A stretch of DNA of 64,000 nucleotides, from assembly GCF_040932005.1 (NCBI RefSeq), contig NZ_CP162414.1:1763501-1827500 (forward strand). Direction: 5' to 3'. The notes under the pieces are model-generated. The model was not told where the DNA came from. It did no database searches and saw only the letters and a program-made list of their open reading frames with translations. Below are positions 57,837-64,000 of this stretch, one piece after another. Positions within the stretch are counted from its first letter, which is position 1. Every line of letters starts with the position of its first letter. The DNA is from Aestuariibius sp. HNIBRBA575. Its GTDB lineage: Bacteria; Pseudomonadota; Alphaproteobacteria; Rhodobacterales; Rhodobacteraceae. The translations under genes and the position numbers were made by a program.

Positions 57837-58395
57837 CTGAACGTCTTTCTTGCCAGGCGTCCAATGCGGGGTTTGGCCCGGCGCCGTCGCGATCGACACG
57901 TTCTGCGCCCTGGCTGACCTGTGATCCGGCGTCTAACGCCTCTAGGGCGCGAATGTTGCTGGTCACTTGGGTTGTGCGCGCCATGGTATCAGCAATAGAG
58001 CGTTGAAATTCCTGGCCTTTGACCTGATGACGTGCGCCAAAGTAGAAACTGACAATTGCCCCCATCAACCACCATAACGGCTCTGGCACCAAGGCGATCC
58101 CCTGCATGCGCGCAGCAAACCAAATCGGATTCACCATCGCGGATACAAACAATCCCAACGTCCCAAAAGCCAATAACGGGCGTGGCAATCGGTTCAGGCC
58201 ATCAATAAAACGGTCGAATAATCCCTTTCTGGGATGGGTGAATTCGGACGCAAATTGTTTTAATGCGGCCCCTTTACCCTCTGCCTCTCGAATGGCGGCG
58301 GCTTCGGTGTTTTCACGAAACACATGCGCCGTTTCAGCGATGACATTTCGGCCATCCCCAAACAAAGCGGTAAACACATTGGCAATTAAACCCAT
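57829..58395 (-). CDS. GTA-type holin (three-transmembrane)
   Basis: A 188-residue protein with an N-terminal charged segment (VFRENTEAAAIREAEGKG), a basic amphipathic part (RFIDGLNRLPRP), hydrophobic helices around residues 75-95 and 105-125 (LLAFGTLGLFVSAMVNPIWF, EPLWWLMGAIVSFYFG) and a polar C-terminus. This matches the holin of 3TM type used for gene transfer agent release in Rhodobacterales. It overlaps the endolysin gene by 10 bp. Acting with the endolysin it would let GTA particles leave the cell. In phage the same role is host lysis, but no structural phage genes are in the window. Confidence 0.8.
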   Translation of the reverse strand: MGLIANVFTALFGDGRNVIAETAHVFRENTEAAAIREAEGKGAALKQFASEFTHPRKGLFDRFIDGLNRLPRPLLAFGTLGLFVSAMVNPIWFAARMQGIALVPEPLWWLMGAIVSFYFGARHQVKGQEFQRSIADTMARTTQVTSNIRALEALDAGSQVSQGAERVDRDGAGPNPALDAWQERRSDG

Positions 58396-58997
58396 TGTGC
58401 CACCCGTGCGCGATGTTGCTCATCCGACAGATGATACCGCTCTGATAAGAATTCTTCGGCACGCAAAATCCACCCGCCTTTGCCCCCGTCCCGACGTCGG
58501 GCATATTTTCGGCTGGCAGGGCGTCGATCGGCTAAATTGTAATAGTAGTTTCGACGCGCAATCCCGTAGGCATCGACAAAGTGATCCGGTGCCGCGTCCA
58601 TGGCCTGATGCGCGGCTTGGATCGTCTGGGGGCCAATCTGACCATCGATATCAACCTCAATGCGCATATCGCGGATCAAACGCTGCAATATCCGAACGGC
58701 ATTGGCACCAGAATTGACATACATATCAAACACAGAGGCCTGAATGGGTTCAGGCAATTCCGCAATGCGAGGCGTTTCAAAATAATGCCGAACAAAAATA
58801 TCGACAGCATGGGCCCGCGTCAGCCGACGCACATCGGATTGATCAACATCGCCGTCTTGGTCCAAATCCAGTCCCAAACGCCGCATCGTGTGTATGGTGA
58901 CACCAAATTTTGTGGCCCCACCCGGATCATCCGGGTCATCCACATATCCGCCTTCTCGGGCGACAATTTGATTTGCGATTTGTTGTACAGATTGCAT
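58386..58997 (-). CDS. Peptidoglycan endolysin, glycoside hydrolase family 108
   Basis: A 203-residue muramidase-type lysin. The catalytic Glu lies in VAREGGYVDDPDDPGGATKF, the family signature (EGGY followed by DPGGATKFGVT). An EF-hand-like Asp-rich loop (DLDQDGDVDQSD) follows near residue 45, and VFDMYVNSGANAVRILQRL continues the lysozyme-like fold. A C-terminal peptidoglycan-binding-like region (GQIGPQTIQAAHQAM, then ADRRPASRKY) completes it. It is the first gene of the endolysin-holin-XhlA module. It begins 77 bp after ccmE, with a hairpin over its ribosome site. Confidence 0.85.
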   Translation of the reverse strand: MQSVQQIANQIVAREGGYVDDPDDPGGATKFGVTIHTMRRLGLDLDQDGDVDQSDVRRLTRAHAVDIFVRHYFETPRIAELPEPIQASVFDMYVNSGANAVRILQRLIRDMRIEVDIDGQIGPQTIQAAHQAMDAAPDHFVDAYGIARRNYYYNLADRRPASRKYARRRDGGKGGWILRAEEFLSERYHLSDEQHRARVAQWV

Positions 58998-59000
58998 GAT

Positions 59001-59026
59001 CTAACCCCGCGCAATTTCGGGATTAG
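59001..59026 (-). promoter_or_regulatory. Hairpin covering the ribosome site of the endolysin gene
   Basis: In the minus-strand transcript CTAATCCCG and CGGGGTTAG pair over nine positions (one G-U) with an eight-base loop. The 3' arm contains the only GGGG near the ATG, which begins three bases after the stem. The structure would hide the start region. A TTAA-N4-TTAA with a TTAACAT half-site (59034-59045) lies just upstream, possibly CtrA-related. Confidence 0.45.
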
Positions 59027-59074
59027 GCTGCTCTTAAAATGTTAAAGTGGACACAGCGCACCGTTCGGTCGGGG

Positions 59075-59545
59075 TTAATTGGCGATGACGTGACCGTCCG
59101 ATGCATCCTCTGGATCGCGATACATGTCCTGCTCTTTCAATGCGTCGATCACTTCTTTGGGCATGTATGTTTCGTCATGTTTTGCAAGAATTTCAACAGC
59201 TTCGAACGTGCCGTTAATGTATCGTCCCTGCCCGATCATGCCCTGATTTTCTGCAAACAGGTCTGGCAAAATTCCGGTAAAAGTCACGGGAATGGTCGCG
59301 CCGCCATCGGTGACGTTAAAATATGCCACATCCCCTTGGCCGCGCACCAAACTGCCTGCTTCGACCAAACCGCCAATCCGAAACAATTCTGTCTCGGGGG
59401 GCGGATCAGCGGCAACTTCGGTGGGCGAACGAAAGAAATTGATCCCATCTTTCATCGCAAAACCGATCAGACCGGTGGCAATTGTCAGAGCGACAAATGC
59501 CAGCACAATCACTTGGATGCGGCGCTGTTTTTTAAGCGTCTTCAT
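59075..59545 (-). CDS. ccmE: Cytochrome c maturation protein CcmE
   Basis: Heme chaperone that holds heme covalently before passing it to CcmF. The 156 residues have an N-terminal anchor helix ([20 protein letters not shown]), the OB-fold [14 protein letters not shown], and the heme-binding His in [12 protein letters not shown]. It starts inside the argC stop (ATGA). The gene is separated from ccmF by the three-gene lysis module. Confidence 0.95.
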   Translation of the reverse strand: MKTLKKQRRIQVIVLAFVALTIATGLIGFAMKDGINFFRSPTEVAADPPPETELFRIGGLVEAGSLVRGQGDVAYFNVTDGGATIPVTFTGILPDLFAENQGMIGQGRYINGTFEAVEILAKHDETYMPKEVIDALKEQDMYRDPEDASDGHVIAN

Positions 59546-60570
59546 GGGAATACAGGCGCCATCATCAGGCCCGCCTCTTCGTCCAGTCCCAGCATGAGAT
59601 TTGCGTTTTGCAAGGCCTGCCCGGACGATCCTTTGGTCAGGTTATCCAAGGCCGCGATCACAATCACGCGCCCAGCAATCCGATCCGCAACCACACCGAT
59701 ATGACACAGGTTAGACCCACGGATATGGCGTGTGCTTGGGGTCTGGCCAAACGGCAAAACCTGTACAAACGTTTCGTCAATATAGGCCGCAACCAAGGCA
59801 TCATGCACAGCTTGGGCATCGCCCTGCACATAGGCCGTGGCCAAAATACCCCGATTGGCCGGAACCAAGTGTGGCGTGAATTGAATTTGCACTGGACGCC
59901 CGGCTAAGGCGCTGAATTCTTGGTCAAATTCGCCCAAATGCCGATGTGTACCACCCACAGCATAGCCATGATACCCCTCAGACAATTCCGCGTGTAACAG
60001 GTTTTCCTTTAGGCTGCGACCAGCCCCGGAAACGGCGCATTTCAGATCCAATATGATCTGGTCCAAATCAATCACACCGGCTGAAATCAATGGCCGTAAA
60101 ATGAATTGCCCGGTCGCCGCATTGCACCCGGTGCCGGCCACCAACCGTGCCGCGCGAATGTCTTCGCGGTAAAACTCGGTCAGGCCATAAACGGCTTCTT
60201 TTTGCAATTCAGGCGCAGAATGCGGCTGCCCATACCATTTTTCATATTCATCCACGTCCCGCAGCCGAAAGTCCGCTGATAGATCGACGATTTTCAACGT
60301 TTTCGGCAGTTTGGAAATCACCGCCTGCGACGTCACATGCGGCAAGGCACAAAATGCCAGATCGATCCCATCAAAATCGACATCTTCGATGCGGGTGAGC
60401 ACCGGCAAATCCAAATGGCGCAGATGCGGAAACACATCCGCCATTTTTCGCCCAGCTTTGGAATTACCGGATAACGCTTTGATTTCAATATCAGGATGAT
60501 TGGCGATCAGGCGTACCAGTTCGGCGCCTGTATATCCAGATGCACCTAGAATTGCGACATTTTTAGCCAT
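59542..60570 (-). CDS. argC: N-acetyl-gamma-glutamyl-phosphate reductase
   Basis: Third step of arginine synthesis, NADPH-dependent. The 342 residues open with the Rossmann start [18 protein letters not shown], then [26 protein letters not shown], and the catalytic Cys in [12 protein letters not shown] begin at the ATG at 60570 (MAKNVAILG), with GGGAG before it; the longer frame to 60606 has none. Its stop is shared with the ccmE start, joining an amino-acid gene to cytochrome maturation. Confidence 0.95.
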   Translation of the reverse strand: MAKNVAILGASGYTGAELVRLIANHPDIEIKALSGNSKAGRKMADVFPHLRHLDLPVLTRIEDVDFDGIDLAFCALPHVTSQAVISKLPKTLKIVDLSADFRLRDVDEYEKWYGQPHSAPELQKEAVYGLTEFYREDIRAARLVAGTGCNAATGQFILRPLISAGVIDLDQIILDLKCAVSGAGRSLKENLLHAELSEGYHGYAVGGTHRHLGEFDQEFSALAGRPVQIQFTPHLVPANRGILATAYVQGDAQAVHDALVAAYIDETFVQVLPFGQTPSTRHIRGSNLCHIGVVADRIAGRVIVIAALDNLTKGSSGQALQNANLMLGLDEEAGLMMAPVFP

Positions 60571-60649
60571 GGGGTAGCTCCCGTGAATTGGCCCGTTTAA
60601 CGGCAAATAAGATCAGATTGAACGCGGTGCAATGCGCACCATTGCCGCA

Positions 60650-61462
60650 TCACGCGGCTGTAAAAGCGATCTTTCGTCGCAAAAACTGCGTTGCGCGCGC
60701 CGACACCGCGTCTGGATCACCGCTGGTCAGGAATGCGCTTTCTGTTCCTGTGCCCAACATGGCCGGGCGGCGGTCCAGATAATCGGCCAGACTTTCGGCA
60801 ACCAGATTGGCTTGGCTGAACACTTTTACATCCTCTCCCAAAGCGGTCTGAAACTCTTGGGCCATCAAAGGATAATGGGTGCAGCCCAAAATCGCGGCAT
60901 CAGGATGCGGCATTTTGCGTTTTAACGCGTCAACATGGGATTTCACCAAGGCTTCGGCCAAGATCAGATCGCCATCCTCAATCGCATCCACAACACCGCC
61001 GCAGGATTGCGCTTCGACGTCGACGCCAATGGCGCGATAGGACAATTCCCGCTGAAACGCCCGGCTGGACACTGTTGCAGGCGTTGCAAACAGCGCCACA
61101 TGTTTTGTGGTCACTTCGCGCGGCGGGGAATTGTCGCCCCATTGCCGTTCTGTCAGTGCCTCAATCAGGGGAACAAACACGCCCAGAACCCGTTTATCGG
61201 TTGGGATCCAGTTTTCCTGCATCCGACGCAAGGCCGCGGCAGATGCCGTGTTGCAGGCCAAAATCACCAGATCGCAGCCTTCTTCCCACAGCCGTTCAAC
61301 AGCTTTGGTGGTCAGATTATACACATCATCTGCATCACGTACGCCATAAGGCGCATGCGCGTTGTCGCCATAATACACAAACGGCACATCGGGCAGACGT
61401 TTCTGCACCGCGTCCAAAACCGTTAATCCCCCAAGACCGCTATCGAATATTCCGACTGCCAT
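60650..61462 (-). CDS. murI: Glutamate racemase
   Basis: Makes D-glutamate for peptidoglycan. The 270 residues have IGVFDSG-type start ([14 protein letters not shown]), [11 protein letters not shown], the first catalytic Cys in [12 protein letters not shown], and the second in [10 protein letters not shown]. The ATG at 61462 follows AAGGTG. It overlaps the 3' end of the acyltransferase gene by 23 bp, and 79 bp separate its stop from the argC start, so the three may be one transcript. Confidence 0.95.
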   Translation of the reverse strand: MAVGIFDSGLGGLTVLDAVQKRLPDVPFVYYGDNAHAPYGVRDADDVYNLTTKAVERLWEEGCDLVILACNTASAAALRRMQENWIPTDKRVLGVFVPLIEALTERQWGDNSPPREVTTKHVALFATPATVSSRAFQRELSYRAIGVDVEAQSCGGVVDAIEDGDLILAEALVKSHVDALKRKMPHPDAAILGCTHYPLMAQEFQTALGEDVKVFSQANLVAESLADYLDRRPAMLGTGTESAFLTSGDPDAVSARATQFLRRKIAFTAA

Positions 61463-62366
61463 GACGCACCTTGTACTTTTCTTCGAATTCATGCCCCAGC
61501 CGATCGGCGGCCAGTGGCGTTGGTGACAGGTCATACGTGGCTTTGCGCAGGAAATCCATGCACGCTTTTGCATCGGTTTTGACGGCGTCCAATTTCTGCC
61601 GATCAATCGGTTCCCCGATCACCACATTCACAGGTTCATCCACCCGACGTTTGAATTCACGGATCAGCATACTAAGCCGCAGATTGGCATGCATATGGCT
61701 AGCCAATTGGAACAGCCGGCTATTGGCCCCCTCAAAGAAAACCGGCACCACAATGGCATCGCTACGGGCGATCATTTTGGCGGTAAAGTTGCGCCAACTT
61801 GGATCCAGTGGCGTCGAAAACGGTTTTTCAGAGGTAGAAACCGTTCCGCCGGGGAAAATACCAATGGCGCCGCCGTCTTTCAGATGGGCCAATGCATCCG
61901 ACCGCGTGCGTAAATTCAACTTTGCCGCCTCTTTGGTTTCATCAAACGAAACCGGCAAAATCACCTGTTCCAACTCTGCACTGCGCTGAAAAATGCGGTG
62001 TGCCAGAATTTTGAACGCGGATGGTCGACGCTTGGATAGGATTGCCCCCATCATCAGCCCATCCAGAATGCCATAGGGATGATTGGCGACTAAAATGACG
62101 GGACCAGTTGCGGGAATATTGTTCAATGATCCGCCCACCACGTTCAGGCTCAGCCCATAGCGATCACAGACCACGTCCCAGAAATTTGCCCCCTGCGCCA
62201 CGTCATCGCTGTAACCTTGGACACGTTTGATCAGTTGCAACCGACCGGTGGCGTTTTCAATTGTTCGAATTAACGCCCGCCCCCCCCGCGAAGACGCGGA
62301 GCTGGCATAAGATATATCGCGCGCCACCTGACGGTCCGCTTTAGAAATTTTGGTCATTCGTGTCAT
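61440..62366 (-). CDS. Lysophospholipid acyltransferase family protein (hemolysin/OlsA-like)
   Basis: A 308-residue membrane-associated acyltransferase. The catalytic motif is [11 protein letters not shown] (His-x5-Asp), the variant of the PlsC HX4D motif found in hemolysin-like/OlsA-type acyltransferases, followed by [10 protein letters not shown] for acyl-acceptor binding and VVIGEPI. A role in ornithine lipid or other membrane lipid synthesis is possible but there is no olsB partner here. The ATG at 62366 has a second ATG three codons on. It overlaps murI by 23 bp, an unusually long coding overlap. Confidence 0.82.
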   Translation of the reverse strand: MTRMTKISKADRQVARDISYASSASSRGGRALIRTIENATGRLQLIKRVQGYSDDVAQGANFWDVVCDRYGLSLNVVGGSLNNIPATGPVILVANHPYGILDGLMMGAILSKRRPSAFKILAHRIFQRSAELEQVILPVSFDETKEAAKLNLRTRSDALAHLKDGGAIGIFPGGTVSTSEKPFSTPLDPSWRNFTAKMIARSDAIVVPVFFEGANSRLFQLASHMHANLRLSMLIREFKRRVDEPVNVVIGEPIDRQKLDAVKTDAKACMDFLRKATYDLSPTPLAADRLGHEFEEKYKVRHGSRNIR

Positions 62367-62430
62367 GGAATGTCACCTAAGCGTTCCGCCCCCGTTCACA
62401 AAGACCAAAATTCTAGAATCAGCATCCCAG

Positions 62431-64000
62431 TTATTGGGCCGCTTGTGTGTGGTTATCGGGTGACATTTTTAACGCCGCCAATAACTCTTCTCGACGTTTC
62501 GCGGCTTTGGTTGCGGCCTCTTCCTTCACATGGCCAAACCCACGGATGTCCATCGGCAACCGGGCCAGCGCCATGGCGGCGTCTTTCTGATCCGGTGTGA
62601 TATTTGCCAATGGGGCCAGATCGCGTTCGTATTGTTTGATCAGGTCCCGTTCCATCCGGCGTTCCGCAGTTTTGCCAAACACATCCAACGGCGTGCCGCG
62701 CAGACGCTTCATTTTGGCCAAGAGAGGCAGGAACCGTTCCAGACCCGCGCCAAATTCACGTTTCACTGGAACGCCATTTTTGCCTTTGCGCGATATCATC
62801 GGAGGCGCCAGATGATAGGTCATTTTGATATCCCCATCAAAGGTTGCCTCAGCCTTTTTACGGCTGTCCAACATCAACCGCGCCACTTCGTACTCATCTT
62901 TATACGCCAATAGCTTATGATACGAGTTTGATACGGCTTCCTTCATGTCGATATCGTCAAACTTGGCGACGAATTCACGGTATTTCCGTCCCAGCCGGTC
63001 CGATTGATACATCGCCAAATGATCCGCACGCATGTCGATTTTCTGTTCCAGCGTTTTGGGCAAAGCAACCGGCTCAACCGGCGCGATGCTACGCGCGGCG
63101 TCTTCTGGATGGGCGATTGCCCAACGGCCGATGTCAAACGCGCGCAAGTTCATGTCAGGCTTGGCCCCATTCATTTTGATCGCCTCACGGATAGCGTCCA
63201 ATGTCACAGGAATGGATCCCATTTGCCATGCCGCACCAAACATAATCATGTTGGAATAGATGCTGTCACCCATCACATTTGCAGCCAGACCTGTGGCATC
63301 AAACAGAGTCACATTTTCACGCAGACGCGCCTCTAGTGCCAGTCCCAGACGGTCATGCGGGATAGTAAAATCCCGGTCGATGGCAAATTGCCCCGTCATC
63401 GTTTCATGGGAATTCACCGCCGCTTTGGTACGGCCTGTGGCCATCAAGCCAAGGGTTTTTGCCCCAGCTGACACAACCAGATCCCCCCCGATCAGCGCAT
63501 CACATTCCCCGGTTGCCACCCGGATCGCGTTGATGTCTTCGGGTCGATTGGCCAGACGGCAATGGATGTGAACCGCCCCCCCCTTTTGGGCCAAACCGGC
63601 CATTTCCATCACACCGGCACCTTTGTCATCCAAATGTGCCGCCATGGCGAGGATCGCGCCGATGGTGACAACGCCCGTTCCGCCAACCCCGGTGATCACC
63701 ACGTTATGTGTGCCATTGATTTCTGGCAGTTTGGGCATCGGCAATGCGGGCAATTCAAAATCAGCGGCAGATTTTTTGCGAATTTTAGCGCCTTCCATCG
63801 TCACAAAGGACGGACAGAACCCTTTGACACAGGAAAAATCTTTGTTGCAGCTGGATTGGTCAATCGCACGTTTGCGGCCAAATTCTGTGTCCACAGGCAC
63901 AATCGCCACGCAGTTGGATTGAACGCCGCAATCACCGCACCCTTCGCAGATATCGGTGTTGATAAACACGCGTTTGTCTGGATCAGGGAAAGTGCCCTTT
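62431..64000 (-). CDS. Indolepyruvate ferredoxin oxidoreductase, fused alpha/beta type (partial, N-terminus outside window)
   Basis: The frame is open to the right edge, so the 5' part is missing; 523 codons are visible. Near the edge is an iron-sulfur site (DICEGCGDCGVQSNC), then the gamma-type domain with the cofactor loop VVITGVGGTGVVTIGAIL, MEMAGLAQKGGAVHIHCRLA and a C-terminal region of unknown fold (PMISRKGKNGVPVKREFG). The fused enzyme oxidatively decarboxylates indolepyruvate or other arylpyruvates to acyl-CoA with ferredoxin. It was probably the first gene after a promoter outside the window. The call rests on the gamma domain and the ferredoxin-like cluster. Confidence 0.88.
   Translation of the reverse strand, partial: KGTFPDPDKRVFINTDICEGCGDCGVQSNCVAIVPVDTEFGRKRAIDQSSCNKDFSCVKGFCPSFVTMEGAKIRKKSAADFELPALPMPKLPEINGTHNVVITGVGGTGVVTIGAILAMAAHLDDKGAGVMEMAGLAQKGGAVHIHCRLANRPEDINAIRVATGECDALIGGDLVVSAGAKTLGLMATGRTKAAVNSHETMTGQFAIDRDFTIPHDRLGLALEARLRENVTLFDATGLAANVMGDSIYSNMIMFGAAWQMGSIPVTLDAIREAIKMNGAKPDMNLRAFDIGRWAIAHPEDAARSIAPVEPVALPKTLEQKIDMRADHLAMYQSDRLGRKYREFVAKFDDIDMKEAVSNSYHKLLAYKDEYEVARLMLDSRKKAEATFDGDIKMTYHLAPPMISRKGKNGVPVKREFGAGLERFLPLLAKMKRLRGTPLDVFGKTAERRMERDLIKQYERDLAPLANITPDQKDAAMALARLPMDIRGFGHVKEEAATKAAKRREELLAALKMSPDNHTQAAQ

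Overview
The window looks like ordinary chromosome from an alphaproteobacterium of the order Rhodobacterales, most likely a marine roseobacter. The evidence is the gene set: a gene-transfer-agent (GTA) type lysis module, a B12-dependent ribonucleotide reductase with an alphaproteobacterial NrdR box, a class II DAHP synthase, a PAS_5 protein, a Mur-type Fur regulator, a fused indolepyruvate ferredoxin oxidoreductase, and a LexA box of the alphaproteobacterial GTTC-N7-GTTC type. I see no insertion sequence, integrase, CRISPR array, rRNA operon or replication origin. One tRNA is present (tRNA-Pro, TGG).

Layout. 1-1768: phosphate sensing on the minus strand (pstS cut by the left edge, a three-unit Pho box, phoR). 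1933-7813: a pseudo-receiver protein, a trans-sulfuration enzyme, gamma-carbonic anhydrase, gmk, yicC, a PAS protein and DAHP synthase. 8000-14607: a GlxA-type regulator followed by a complete branched-chain-amino-acid-type ABC importer carrying an extra small secreted protein. 14695-16146: two paralogous outer-membrane barrels with similar terminators. 16222-25811: anmK/tyrS, a 47-residue membrane protein missed by ordinary length cut-offs, an acyltransferase, a Na+/H+ antiporter, phzF-like, mur, a DMT exporter, eno, an acetyltransferase and a cupin. 25956-30643: nrdJ with a 554-bp upstream region and a TTG-started lipoprotein. 30838-38150: tRNA-Pro, DUF192, a double cold-shock protein, pdxH, fabI, a LysE exporter, gpt, an aminotransferase and ppiD.

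38147-46992 holds the tryptophan genes. trpE is coupled to ppiD. It is separated from trpG-trpD-trpC-moaC-moeA by about 3.3 kb that contain a divergent mini-cassette (a double-domain HxlR-like regulator, a cytoplasmic VOC protein and a VOC protein with a signal peptide) and a divergent polysaccharide deacetylase. lexA, comEC, gltX and gltA follow, then an anchored RTX-repeat protein, an acetyltransferase and an enoyl-CoA hydratase. 55100-59545 is a cytochrome c maturation block (ccmH, ccmF, ccmE) with a three-gene lysis module (GH108 endolysin, three-TM GTA holin, XhlA-like protein) lodged between ccmE and ccmF. The window ends with argC, murI, a PlsC-like acyltransferase and the 3' part of an indolepyruvate oxidoreductase gene.

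Most of the window is conserved housekeeping sequence. I did not find a clearly new large system. The observations I would follow up are the HxlR/VOC/exported-VOC cassette, the GTA lysis module inside the ccm cluster with a hairpin over the endolysin start, the secreted cysteine-containing protein inside the ABC importer operon, and several well-formed regulatory sites (Pho box, NrdR box, LexA box, and a palindrome upstream of eno).
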